Of a stretch of 64,000 nt of DNA, positions 22,960 through 34,035 are shown piece by piece. The first letter of the stretch is position 1, and each line of letters begins with the position of its first letter. Position numbers and translations under genes: made by a program. The notes below the pieces were generated by a model, which was not told where the DNA came from, did not search any database, and saw only the letters and a list, made by a program, of their open reading frames with translations. The DNA is from Cacajao melanocephalus (Eukaryota > Chordata > Mammalia > Primates > Pitheciidae): positions 1 through 64,000 of the forward strand of contig CAUYLG010059013.1 in assembly GCA_963573385.1 (NCBI GenBank), read 5' to 3'.

Positions 22960-24064
22960 GTAAATTAGTACCAGTAGAATATTGTGTTGCTGAAAAGACA
23001 CCTGAAAAAGTGAAAGTGACTTTGGAAACAGGCAGAGGTTAGAGGGCTCAGAAGAAAACAGGAAAATGTGGGAAATTTTGAAACTTACTAGAGACTTGTT
23101 GAATGGCTTTGACCAAAAGCCTGATAGCAATATGGACAATAAGGTCCAGGCTGAGGTGGTCTCAGAGGGAGATGAGAAACTTGTTGGAAACTGGAGCAAA
23201 GGTGACTCTTGTTATGTTTTAACAAAGATACTGGTGGCATTTTGCTCCTGCCCTAGAAATTTGTGGAACTTCGACCTTGAGAAAGATGATTTAGGGTATC
23301 TGGCAGAAGAAATGTCTAAGCAGCAAAACATTCAAGACGTGACTTGGGTGCTGTCAAAAGCATTCCGCTTTAAAAGAGAAACAGCATGAAAGTTTGGAAA
23401 ATCTGCAGCCTAACAATGTGACAGAAAAGAAAATCCCATTTTCTGGGGAAAACCTCAAGCCATTGGCAAAAATTTGCATAAGAAATGGGGAGCCGAATGT
23501 TAACCCCCAAGACAATGGGGAAAATGTCTCCAATGCGTGTCAGAGGTCTTCAGGGCAGCCCCTCCCATCACAGGTCCTGAGGCCTAGAAAGAAAAAGTCA
23601 TGTTGTGGGCTGGGCCCAGTGGTCCCCTAGCTGTGTCTAGTGTAGGGACTTGGTGCCCCACGTGCCAGCCACTCCAGCCGTGGCTGAAAGGGGGCAACCT
23701 AGAGCTCAGGCCATGGCTTCAGATGGTGCGAGCCCCAAGCCTTGGCGGTTTCTACATGATGTTGAGCCTGCAAGGGCACAGAAGTCAAGAATTGAGGTTT
23801 GGGAACTCTGTCTAGATCTCAGAAGATGTATGGAAATGCCTGGAGGCCCAAGCAAAAGGGGCGGGGCTCTCATGGAGAAACTCTGCTAGGGCAGTGTGGA
23901 AGGAAAATGTGGGGATGTGGGGTCAGAGCCCCCCTACAGAGTCCGTACTGGGGCAGTGCCTAGTGGAGTTGTGAGAAGAGGGACACTGTCCTCCAGACCC
24001 CAAAACGGTAGATCCACCAACAGCTTGCACCGTGTGCCTCGAGAAGCCGCAGACACTCAACAAC
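22960..24064 (+). mobile_element. MaLR internal region (MST/THE1-int), 3' truncated
   Basis: Begins immediately after the LTR with the degenerate primer-binding-site area ('taaattagtaccag', 22961) and runs through the usual internal order to 'cgtgtgcctcgagaagccgc' near 24030. The internal region then stops abruptly, and no 3' LTR is present. A short antisense Alu stub follows at 24085. The element has no pol- or env-like sequence, as expected for this non-autonomous family. Confidence 0.88.
23066..23889 (+). pseudogene. Decayed gag-like frame of a MaLR element, in three shifted frames
   Basis: MaLR internal regions retain a gag-like open frame of unknown activity, derived from an ERV-L-type ancestor. 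Here it survives as three consecutive pieces: 23066-23389 (107 codons), 23394-23630 (78) and 23650-23889 (79). Each piece is shifted by one position relative to the one before. A small deletion near 23385 creates the first stop, and a second shift lies between 23600 and 23650. No zinc-knuckle or protease motif was identified. Conservation with the family is at the nucleotide level. There is no sign of selection for a product and no reason to expect expression. It is a broken relic and not a functional gene. Confidence 0.75.
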
Positions 24065-24084
24065 AGATCTAGTGACCCACTCCC

Positions 24085-24136
24085 CTTTGCCTCCCAAAGT
24101 GCTGGGATTACAGGCGTGAGCCACCCCGCCTGGCTC
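24085..24136 (-). mobile_element. Alu 5'-end stub, antisense
   Basis: 'gcctcccaaagtgctgggat' followed by 'acaggcgtgagccaccccgc' is the first ~50 bp of an Alu in antisense. It keeps the Alu 5' end and lacks everything else, including the tail, which is the reverse of normal 5' truncation. It abuts the truncated MaLR internal region. Confidence 0.9.
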
Positions 24137-26559
24137 CCCTTATCTCTTTTAAGTCTCACAGAACCCTAACGTCAGTGGTAAAAATTTGACATTATTTGGC
24201 CTAGCTCATACAATCAGCGTGTTTTGAGACATGATCTGTCTGATCCATCCAAATGATGAGCCTTAATCGTCTACACTCAGTATTGGATAGCAGAGCTACT
24301 TTGAAGGATCTGCTAAACAGTTCAGGACCGGGCACAGAATTCCCCTCACTGCAGTACATAAGAACAGCCACTTAGGAAATTAGCCCTCCTATATTCATTC
24401 AGAGAAGCTCTACCTGGCCACCCTGGCTCTTATTCTCAAAGTTATTAATGAGTTATGCCTGTTTAAGATCGGGTCGTACTTCATTTAATTAAGTGGGAAC
24501 ACACACACACATGCCATGTATCAATCCCATCTATCAAAACTAGTGAAATTTACCGTGATAGAAAAGAGGCATTGCTGCCTACATAAGCATTTCTCTTCGC
24601 TATAGCTGAAAACACACGTTTGTTCATCAGTAGAACGAGATGTTAGAAAAAAGGTTTTCAGAAGAGACTACTGATCTTGCTTTGTGCAGTGTCTGAAAGC
24701 CCCATCTTATCAGTCATGGTCATAACGGTTCTTGTTGCACTTTCGAAAGCTGATTCTAACGTAGATAACACCTTAATGCACTCCTGGAAATTTGTATCTT
24801 ATTTTTTTCATCAGTGGAGGACCAGGCTGTGAGATCTGGAAGTGCAACACAGAAGCTCTGGGAAGGATCCCTAGCTTTAGGGGAATTTTTATTCTCTTAG
24901 GAGAATATTTTTCTTTCACATCATCTGCTTTGGAAAGAGTATTCAATTGCACAATGCCAACAATGATTGCATGGTATCTCTGGGGAGGGCAAGACCAACA
25001 TGAGCCACAGAAGCCCTGGAAGGCTTCCTGGAGGAGGTGACTTGAGAGACACCTTCAAAATCATGATACTGTGCACCTGGGTCATTCTGAGGAGGACAGT
25101 GGACACTATGAGAGAAGGGAAGTGAAAGGAGAAGCTGGATATGGGTGGGACTAAGCCAGAGCCCAGACTGGTGACCACAGGACCTCAGCAGTGCTAGGTA
25201 GACAGTGGGGTGTCACACTGGAGAGCCCCCAGAAGCCAAGAAGAGGAGGCTAACCTTGAACACAGCAGACAGTCAACATGGTGGTCATCTTGAACAGGAA
25301 GGCGGTTCTAAAAAAAAAAGGGAGGTTTGGGGGATTACCCTGACAGAAAACTGGAGGTGGGCGAGGCTCTTTCAACATGGTGAGGACACAGAGGGGCAGG
25401 AACTGACGCACGTCTAGGACAAGGGCTGTTTTGTCTCTTGCACAAACCCGGTGCTCAGCACCTGCAATCTGCTCTCTAACAAAGTGTATGCTTGTGGTGA
25501 TGACATTCATTTTCAACCCTGGTCTCCGGCCAACCACCATGTTCACAGCCAAGGCCATTTCCGAACATTCCAACTCCCAAAAGAATAAAATAAAGGAGTG
25601 GAGGTGTAAGATCATTATTTCTGATGCCTGTGGACAAGCTCAGTGATGTGAAACCCGCTTTCCCTTAGCGGTGGGAGGCAAACAGCAAAGGATTTAATTA
25701 CAGAGAGACCTTCAGAATCAGGAGCCATGGTGCTACATAATAATATCTTTGGTTCATAAGTAAAATAGTCTTGATTTTTCTGCAATTATAAAATTCAAGA
25801 AGTCCAAAGAACTTCAAATGTTTAATCCTCTGTGAGAACTGTTTTACCCAGAGGTGTGTGGATCTTGTTGAACTGTGAAATCTGAAAATGTGTACTGTAA
25901 GATGAACCCAGATATTTCACACCAACAGAAATGATTTATCATGTTCAAGTTAACAGCCCAACCGCATTTGCAGCTTGTAACAATTTGTTCTCCATCTTTG
26001 CAGATGACAAATTCAAATAACTTGTCACAAATTGCCTAATTAAGAAAAACTTCACTGTCATAAGAACTAATAAAAAGCTCTCCCAGAGAAATTCATATTT
26101 GGATTTTAGAAAGCAAATTAAAGCAACTAGCCTCTTGTCAGTATAACAATATGTCAGTGGGAGTCTGTTTCAAAGGTGGAAATACACAAAAAAGAAAAAG
26201 AGAGGAGGGAGGAAATTTGTAGCTCAGGATTGAGCCCTAAGTAATCCACAGGCTGCCTCACAAGCCCCAGGGCAATGGCTACAGGAAGTCACTCCATGAC
26301 TCTGAAATGGGGATGTAACACCACACGGGGCTGGGAGGCTCCATTAATAATAAATAATTGACTAGAAAAGGCATGTGGAAGTGGAGAACCTGAACATTCA
26401 TAGGCATTAATTCAGGACACATGCTTAAAAAATGATTTAAAACATCTTAATTTATCAATAGGCTGACAGAAAAAAAAGTAGCATTTTCTAATAGGAAGCC
26501 AGCTCTATGTTAAGATGAAAGGATGATCATATTCACTTTTCTCTTCTCTATAGTTTAGG
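24137..26559. other. Unassigned sequence, longest unique-looking stretch of the left half
   Basis: No exon recognised. The segment about 24990-25180 ('ctggaaggcttcctggagga') and the segment about 25410-25500 ('gacaagggctgttttgtctc') resemble old L2-type wording but cannot be assigned. Overlapping frames on both strands at 25205-25646 are featureless. 25850-26550 is AT-rich unique-looking DNA. Confidence 0.4.
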
Positions 26560-27327
26560 GGAAAAAATCTCAATAATGGAATGAAATTGTAAATCTAAAC
26601 CAAGAAAAGAAAAAAAAACAACTAAAACATTCACAACTAAGTGGAAATAAACAACATAATCTTAAATAATCAATAGGTCCGAGAAAAAAATCACAAGAGA
26701 AATTAGAAAATATCTTGATTTAAATGAAAATTAAAACACCACATACAAAAAATCATAGAACAGAATAAAAGCAATGCTGAGAAGGAAATTTAGAGATGTA
26801 AATGCTTACATTAAAAAGAAGAAAGATCTCAAATCAACGATTTAAATTTATACTCTAAGGAACTGGAAAAAGAAGAACAAACTAACCCCAAAGCCAGCAA
26901 AGGAAGAAAATAATAAAGATTAGAGCAGAGATAAATGAAATAATAGGAAAAAAAATCAACAAAGTAAGGGTTGGTTCTTTGAAAAAAAAATCAACAAAAT
27001 TGGTATACTTTTAACTATACTGACTAATAAATGAAGAAAACCTAAGTAACTGAACCCGGCAATGAAAGATGAAAGAAGGGATATTACAATCAATTTTAAT
27101 GAAATTAAAAGGATCATAAGAAAGTACTAAAAAATGCATACCAACAAATAGAAAAACTCAGATGAAATAGAAAACTTTTTGGAACATACAACCTTTCAAA
27201 GTTGAATCAGGAAGAAAAAGAAAATATGACCAAAAAAACCCCGCATAACAAATGAGAAGATTGAATCAGTAATCACAAACCTCCAAACAAGGAAAAGCCC
27301 AGGACCAGATGGCTTCACAGGAGAATT
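26560..27327 (+). mobile_element. L1 (L1M type) ORF2, endonuclease-end to RT-start segment
   Basis: Sense ORF2 text in order: 'acaactaagtggaaataaac' (26632), 'aagaagaaagatctcaaatc' (26814), 'ggaactggaaaaagaagaac', 'gattagagcagagataaatg' (26919), and 'aaaagcccaggaccagatgg' (27293). ORF2 encodes the L1 endonuclease and reverse transcriptase, and this copy is stop-riddled. It breaks at about 27327 and resumes at about 28095. Confidence 0.85.
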
Positions 27328-28094
27328 TTCTTCAATAAATGGTGCTGGGAAAACTGGATAACCACAGGCAGAAAAATTAAACTAGACCCCTATCTCTCAC
27401 CTTATACAACAAACAACTCAAGTGAATTAAACATTTAAATGTAAGACCTGAAACTATGAAACTACCAGAAGAAAATATAGGGGAAGTACTACATGACAAT
27501 GGTCTTGGGAATGAATTCTTTGGATAAAATTTCAAAGAAATTTCAGGCAATAAAAGCAAAAATAGACAAATTGGATTATATCAAACTAAATAGATTCTGT
27601 ACAAAAAAGAAAACAAGAGAGTGAAGAGACAACCTACAGAACGGAAGAAAATATTTGCAAATTATACATCTGACAAGGTGTTAATATCCAGAATTTATTT
27701 AAAAAAAAAAAACTTGAACTCAATAACAAAAATATAAATAATCCAACATAAAATTGGTCAAAAGACCTGAATATACATGTCTCAAAAGAAGACATGAAAA
27801 TGGCCAAAAAACATATTTTTTTAAATGTTCAACATCTCTAATCATCAGGGAAATGAAAATCAAAACCACAATAAGATATCACCTTACCCCAGTTATCAAA
27901 AAGATAAAAAATAACAAATACTGGTAAGAATGTGGAGAAAGGAGAACTGCTGATGGGATGGAAATGTAAATTAGTACAGGCATTATGGAAAACATTGTGG
28001 ATGTTCCTCAAAGAATTAAAAATAGAACTGCATTTTACCCTGTAAGTATGTATAACTATTACAGGTCCATCAAAAATAAAATAAAACTTTAATA
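27328..28094 (+). mobile_element. L1 3' fragment nested inside another L1
   Basis: Begins at 'ataaatggtgctgggaaaac' and continues 'aactagacccctatctctca', 'cctacagaacggaagaaaat', 'aatcatcagggaaatgaaaa', 'ggatggaaatgtaaattagt', then a shortened 3'UTR and A/T-rich tail (about 28066-28094). The text is ORF2 C-terminal, whereas the sequence on both sides is ORF2 near the RT start. It therefore interrupts the older element. Confidence 0.75.
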
Positions 28095-28779
28095 AAATTA
28101 ATAATTAATATACCGATTCTCCTCAGATTCTTCAAAATATTGAAGAGGAGGGAATACTTTCAAACTCATTATATGAGGTTGGGTTTATTCTGATACCAAC
28201 ACCAGAAAAAGACAGTCTAAGAAAACTACAAACTAATATCCTTTATGAATATTGATACAAGAATTCTGAATGAAATGCTATCAAACAGAATTGAGTAACA
28301 CATTAAAAGGACCATAGAGCATGAAAAAGTATCGTTCATTCCTGTAAAGCCAGGATAGTTTGACATATAAAAATCAATCAGTGCAATAAACCACATTAAC
28401 AGAATGAAGGAAAAAAGCACGTGATCATCTCAATTGATGCAGAAAAAGTATATGACAAACTTCTACACCCTTTTATGAAAAAAGCACTGAAAGACTCGGA
28501 ATAAAAGGCAACTAATGCACCACAATAAAAGCCATAAGTAAAAATCCACTGCCACCATCACATTCAATAATGAGTGACTGAAAGCTTTTCCTCTAAAATC
28601 AGGGACAGGACAAGTATGCCCACTTTACCACTTCTATTGAATGTAGTATTGGAATTTCTAGCCAGAGCAATTAGGAAAGAAATTAAAAGCCATACAAATT
28701 GCAAAGGAAGATGTAACATTATCTCTTTTCACAGATATGATTTGATATGTAGAAAAGCTGAAAGATTCAACACCAAAAA

Positions 28780-28802
28780 ATAATAATAATAATAGTAATA
28801 AA
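28780..28802. repeat. TAA trinucleotide repeat within L1
   Basis: Seven TAA/TAG-like units, an A-rich simple tract inside the ORF2 remnant. Confidence 0.85.
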
Positions 28803-29641
28803 AACCTGTTAGGACGAACAATGAATTCAGTGAAGTTACAGGATACAAAGTCAAGACCCCCAAATCAGTTATATCTTAATATAACAAAGAACAATCTATA
28901 AAGAAAATTAAGGAAACAATTTCATTTACAAGAGTACCAAAAAGAATAAGACACTCAGAAATAAACTGAACTAATGGACAAAAGACGTGTATGCTGAAAG
29001 AAATTAAGGAAGATATCAATAAATAGAAAGAGTCTGTGTTTACAGAAGACTTAATATTGTTAAGATGTCAATACTATTCAAAGTGGTCTACAGATTTAAT
29101 GTAACCTCTATTAAAATTCAAATAATATTTTTTGCAGAAATTGAAAAGAGAATTCTAGAATTAGCATAGAAATTCAAGACTCCAAATATTCAAAACAATC
29201 TTGTAAAAGAACAAAGTTGGAGGTCTCATACTTCTTGATTTCTAAACTTACTACAAAGTTACGGTAATCAAAAAAGTATGGTACTTACATAAAGAGAGAC
29301 ATCCAGACCAGTGGAACAAAGAGCCCAGAAATAAAACTACACAAATATTGTCAAATGATTTTTGACAAAGGTGCTAAGACCATTAAATGGAGAACGGACA
29401 GTCTTTCCAACAAGGGTGCTGAAAAAACTGGATATCCAGAAGCAAACGAATGAAGTTGAGCTTTTATCTTACACCACATACAAAAATTATTCAAATTTTA
29501 ACAAAGACCTACAAATGCCAACTAAAACTATAAAACTGTTAGATGACAACATAGGAGAAAAGCTTCATGACATTAAATTTGGCAATTATTTGCTGAATAT
29601 GACACCATAACACAAGCAAGAAAAGAAAAAAATAGATAAAT

Positions 29642-29679
29642 TGGACTACATCAAAATTAATGGACTACATCAAAATTAA
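29642..29679. repeat. 19-bp perfect tandem duplication within L1
   Basis: TGGACTACATCAAAATTAA occurs twice back to back. L1 has one copy of this word, so it is a local slippage duplication that is private to this copy or recent in it. Confidence 0.95.
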
Positions 29680-30994
29680 CTTTTATGCATCAAAAGTCCC
29701 TATCAATAAAGTGTTTTCACATATAGAATGTGAGAAAATATTTGCATATTATTACACCTCTGATAATGGGTTAATATCCAGAATATATAAAGAACTACCA
29801 CAGAACAACTATTAAAAACAAGAAAAAAACCAACCTGACTGTAAACTTGGCAAAGGACTTGAATACGCATTTCTTCAAAGAAGATAAACAAATGGCCAAT
29901 AAACCCATGTAAAGTTGTGCAGTATTACTAGTTATTAGGAAAATGCAAATCAAAACCACAGTGATAACAACACTTCACACCCATTAGGATAGCTGTTACC
30001 GAAAAAAACAAAAACAGAAACTAACAATTGCTGGCGAGGATGTAGAGAAACTGGCATTTCTGTGCACTGCGGCTAAGACTGTAAAATGGTGTGGCCACTA
30101 TGGAAAACAATATAGGAGCTCCTCAGAAAACTATAAATTATCCAATGATCCAGTGATTTTACTTCTGTGTGTACACCCAAAAGAACTGAAAGCAGGCACT
30201 CAGGCAAACATATGTGAACACTTAGTAGCATTACTCAGAATAACCAGAAGGTAGAAACAACCCAGGTGTCCGTCTAAGATTGAATGGTTAAATAAAATGT
30301 GGCATATACATATAATGAATATTATTCATCCTTAAAAAGGAACATGCTAAGACATGAATGAATCTTCAAGACATTAATGCTAAATGCAATTAAACAGTAG
30401 GCAAAAGGACAGATACTGTATGATTCCACTATATAAAGCATCTTCAGTATCAGAGTAATAAGACAGAAGTAGAGTGTGGTTACCAGGGACCGGGGGACTG
30501 GGGACCTGGGAGTTATTGTTTAAAGGGGACAAATTTTCAGTTTTAGAAGATGAAATTTCTTTGGCTGAACAGTGGTGATAATAGCACAACATCCTGAATG
30601 TTCTTAATGACACTGAGCTATACCCTCAAAATGATAAATTTTGTTATGTGCATACCGTACATGTTTTATGTTATATATATTTTTACCCTCCCCAAATTTC
30701 CCAAACCTCCAATATTGACTTAAATTATTTTTAGTCTTACCTAAATACGTGGCAACTTAAAAAAAGATACAAATTCCTTATCTTCTAATTCTCACATCAC
30801 TGTAAATTACATTTTATAAATAAAATTCAAAACTGAAAATCAATTAAAAATACCCAATTGACCTCATTGAAATAATGATACCCACAGTATCGTTCTGCCG
30901 GCCAGTAACTGCAGCCTGCAATAGGAATAGTAGGGAAATCCCAGAACTTTACAGAGCCAGAGGGCTCTGCGAAGAAGTCACTTCAGTTCTGAAC

Positions 30995-31489
30995 TCAGCT
31001 TTCTATCTCTGCTTTCTTCCCATGGTTGTGGAGAAGTTCTAGCAAAACAACTCTGTCAAATTGCTCTGCTTTACAAATGCTCAACTTTACATTTATTTCA
31101 TCAATGCCCCATCCAAATATATAAAATATCAGCAGCACATCAATGCAAGCGACAACATACTCTGAAACTTCCACACTCCAGACGGGAAGTCGTGCTGGCT
31201 GCAGCTCAGCCTCAGGATTATGGCCTTCAAGGCGTGGACGGATGACGTGCTCAATGGATCTCTCCAGTATATGCATCTGTGGTAGCCTTCTGGACAATTC
31301 CTTTAAATAATCCCTGTACCTGAGATAAGTCTTAAAGCACCAACTCTTGAGTTGCTCATGCATGGAGGGAGACGTGTGTGATGAAGGAACACTGTGGCAT
31401 CCGGCACCCTCCACAAGGCACAGCGACACACGGCACACAGCACCAAAGCAGCCACGAGCTCTCCTCCACCAGAAATGGGGGCCAAGCAC
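30995..31489 (-). other. Unexplained 164-codon open frame, minus strand
   Basis: Frame from a start at 31489 to a stop at 30995. The predicted peptide is basic and aromatic at the N-terminus (residues 1-20 rich in R and W), has a charged middle (about residues 50-95) and one hydrophobic stretch (about residues 111-128) that could span a membrane. The C-terminus is acidic/polar. It matches no family I recognise and is not within a recognised repeat: an Alu monomer begins just upstream at 31513 and L1 ends near 30700. No promoter, splice site pair or polyadenylation signal was identified. It could be a chance frame, part of an old unlisted repeat, or a pseudogene piece. I do not claim it is a gene. 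Confidence 0.25.
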
Positions 31490-31512
31490 TACTCATGATA
31501 GCAAACCACAGT

Positions 31513-31643
31513 CTCTCTTTTTTGTAGAGACAGGGTTTCACTCTGTTGCCCAGGCTGATCTTGAATTCCTGGCCTCAGGCCATCATCCCACCTGGGCCTC
31601 CCAAAGTGTTGGCATCAACAGGCGTGAGCCACCACACTGGGTC
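31513..31643 (-). mobile_element. Alu monomer (FRAM/AluJ-like), antisense
   Basis: 'gtagagacagggtttcactc', 'tgttgcccaggctgatcttg', 'cctcccaaagtgttggcatc' and 'aggcgtgagccaccacactg' give one antisense Alu arm of about 130 bp, with a short T-rich start. Confidence 0.85.
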
Positions 31644-32224
31644 TCAAACCACATGTTAAAGGATGAAAGCTTTCCCTTTATGTCATGAGATGTGCCCATT
31701 TTACTGCCTTCCATACCCAGGTAACACCTCCTACTTCTCATTTTGTAATCTTTTATCCACTGACGAGACGCTATATCACCAGCACCCACGTGGCCGGCTC
31801 ACAGAGGGGAGCAGCCCTGCAGGCTCATCTCCACCCTCCACACCCACCGCGGGGGGTCTCTATTTTTACTGGGCACTGTGTGCTATCCAAATCTGCCAAG
31901 ACCAAAGGCTATTTTTGTTGTAACCACATGTATTGTTATTTAAAATACACATGCTACATGAGTTTTTGTTTGTTTCTTTGTTTTAAGAATGATTCTTGCT
32001 TTGAAAGCTAAGTTGATGACTTGGCGGGAAAACTGAATAATGGGTCAGCAAACAAACACTGCTTACACACATGTTGTCCATGCAGGTATCAAGGTGTGGG
32101 GCTGGCATTCCGTTCACTGGTATCTTTGAGTTCTCCCTCCACCCTAAAGTAAAGAAATTAGAATTCACAGAAGAAGCTGTGCTTTCTGCCTGAAAGCAGA
32201 CATGACTTCCAAGGAGACCCCAGC
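31644..32224. other. Unassigned sequence
   Basis: Nothing recognised. Frames of 63-108 codons at 31663-32349 overlap on both strands and are not supported as genes. Confidence 0.45.
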
Positions 32225-32745
32225 GATTTTTCACTTTCCCCAAGTGAAACCCCGTCCACATTAAACAGCTGCCACCCCCGACCCTCAGCCCCTGGCAGCC
32301 ACCATGGCACTTTCCATCTCTGTGAATGTGACCACTCTAAGTATTTCATATAAGTAGATAAATTTGTCTTTCTGATTGGCTTATTTTACTTAGCATAATG
32401 TCCTCGAGGTTCATGCATATTACAGCATGTGTAAGAATTTCCTTTTTCAGGCTGAATCATGTTCCATTCTCTGTATCTATCATATTTTATCTATTCATCC
32501 ATCAAAGAGCCCTTGGGTCGCATCCAAGTTTTAATTACTGTGAACAATGCTGCTAGGAACACGGTATACATAGATCTGTTCAGGACCCCAATTTCAGTTC
32601 TTTTCTGTATATACCCAGAAGTGGAATTGCTGGGATCACTTGATTTTTATGATCATCTTTTTTGTTTAATGCCCTGCCAAATGCAATCAATACCAAGCAA
32701 TGTACACTACGGAAAACCTATTTTCCAATCTCTCTGCTGGCCATG
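32225..32745 (-). mobile_element. L1M ORF2 C-terminus/3'UTR, antisense
   Basis: 'tatttcatataagtagata', 'ttacttagcataatgtcctc' (32387), 'aggttcatgcatattacagc', 'aattactgtgaacaatgctg' (32533), 'agaagtggaattgctgggat' (32618), and 'gcaatgtacactacggaaaa' (32697) are the antisense landmarks of an L1 3' portion. Confidence 0.8.
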
Positions 32746-33129
32746 AGGTCTGTAGGTACCTGACCTGCCTTCCAAGCTATTGCTCGTGAGACCAAATGCT
32801 ACCTTACTGCATGCCAGGGTCACCGTGTCCTCCACCTACCCGGGGCTCCCTCACCATCGCTGTCACCTGAAGCCAGTGCTACGTATTTCAGGATTTGGGT
32901 CATGATGCCATCTATCCCTAGCACCTACCCCAAATCCATCAAGGCAGGCTAGACTACACTATGGCAAAAGGCAGCCCTGCAAGGTCCGTGGCCTCAGACA
33001 ACAGCATGATTGCCCCATGGCTCAGCGCTGTTCCATCCCCACTGTGGATCTGCTCCACCTTGCGGTGAGTCATCTATTCACCACAGCAGACGGCTGGGGA
33101 GCTCAGAAAGGCCTTGTCCCAGCATTCAG
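32746..33129. other. Unassigned sequence
   Basis: GC-moderate non-coding DNA. No family recognised. Confidence 0.45.
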
Positions 33130-33141
33130 TGCTCAGCCCTG

Positions 33142-33641
33142 ACACATGCACACATATGTTTACTGCGACACTGTTCACAATAGCAAAGACTTAGAACCAA
33201 CCCAAATGCCCATCAATGAGAGACTGGATAAAGAAAATGTGACACATAGGCACCATGGAATACTATGCAGCCATAAAAAAGGATGAGTTCACGTCCTTTA
33301 CAGGGACATGGATGAAGCTGGAAACCATCATTCTTAGTAAACTGACACAAGAACAGAAAACCAAACACGGCATGTTCTCACTCATAAGTGGGTGTTGAAC
33401 AATGAGGACACACAGACACAGGGAAGGGAACACCACGCACTGGAGCCTGTGGGGTGGGGGGTAGGGGAGGAATAGCAGGGGTTAGTGGATTGGGGAGGGA
33501 TAGCATTAGGAGAAATACCTAATGTAGATGACGGGGTGATGGATGCAGCAAATCACCACCATGGAATGTGTATACCTATGTAACAAACCTGCATGACCTG
33601 CACACGCATCCTAGAACTTAAAGTATAATAAATAAATAAAA
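33142..33641 (+). mobile_element. Primate L1 (L1PA-type) 3' end, 5' truncated
   Basis: 'cacaatagcaaagacttaga', 'gaatactatgcagccataaa', 'gaagctggaaaccatcattc', 'ttctcactcataagtgggtg', a G-rich block at 33451-33470, 'ggagaaatacctaatgtaga', and 'aacctgcatgacctgcacac' give the ORF2 C-terminus and 3'UTR of a primate-age L1, ending in an AATAAATAAATAAA-type tail. It is flanked by a probable 12-bp target-site duplication (33130-33141 and 33642-33653, 10 of 12 matching). The low divergence marks one of the younger insertions here. Confidence 0.93.
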
Positions 33642-33653
33642 TGCTCAGAGCTG

Positions 33654-33889
33654 GAAGTGACATCCATCGCCTCCACGGGAAACCCAGGGCCTCACCCAGC
33701 CAGGCAGCCACGGCCCACCATAGCACAGCCAGAGCCGCAGCCAAGAAGTGACCCCCGAAAGTGGTCGGAAGTCAGAGGCTGGTAAGCACTCTGAGAACAG
33801 TCCTGATGCTACCGTCAGTGGGAGAGACTGAGAGCTGAACTCACGTCGAACGTTAAGGTGGGTTCACCAAGTCAGGCAAGACCCAATCG
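33654..33889. other. Unassigned sequence
   Basis: Short GC-richer stretch between an L1 and a MIR. Nothing recognised. Confidence 0.4.
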
Positions 33890-34035
33890 GGAGTTCCTCG
33901 ATTGCGTAACTTTGACCAAGGTACTGAGCCTCTCTGTGCCCCAGTTTTCTTATCTGTAAATTAGGGTGATAATATGATTTACCTTTAGGATATTTGGGAG
34001 CATCCGATAAGACAATATACATAAAGCGTGAAATA
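33890..34035 (+). mobile_element. MIR SINE, sense
   Basis: 'gcgtaactttgaccaaggta', 'ctgagcctctctgtgcccca', 'gttttcttatctgtaaatta' and 'gggtgataatatgatttacc' are the MIR core in sense order, ending near 'tacataaagcg'. Confidence 0.85.

Larger units (their letters stand above)
28095..30700 (+). mobile_element. L1 (L1M type) continuation: RT, C-terminal region and 3'UTR
   Basis: Resumes the host L1: 'ttgaagaggagggaatactt', 'gaccatagagcatgaaaaag', 'ggacaggacaagtatgccca' (28604), 'gaagacttaatattgttaag' (29046), 'tggtacttacataaagagag' (29279), 'tttttgacaaaggtgctaag', then 3'UTR landmarks 'actgtatgattccactatat' (30415), 'gtggttaccagggaccgggg' (30477) and 'cttaatgacactgagctata'. Reading frames are short (longest about 82 codons, 29362-29610). 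The RT YADD/FADD region is mutated beyond reading. Confidence 0.85.
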
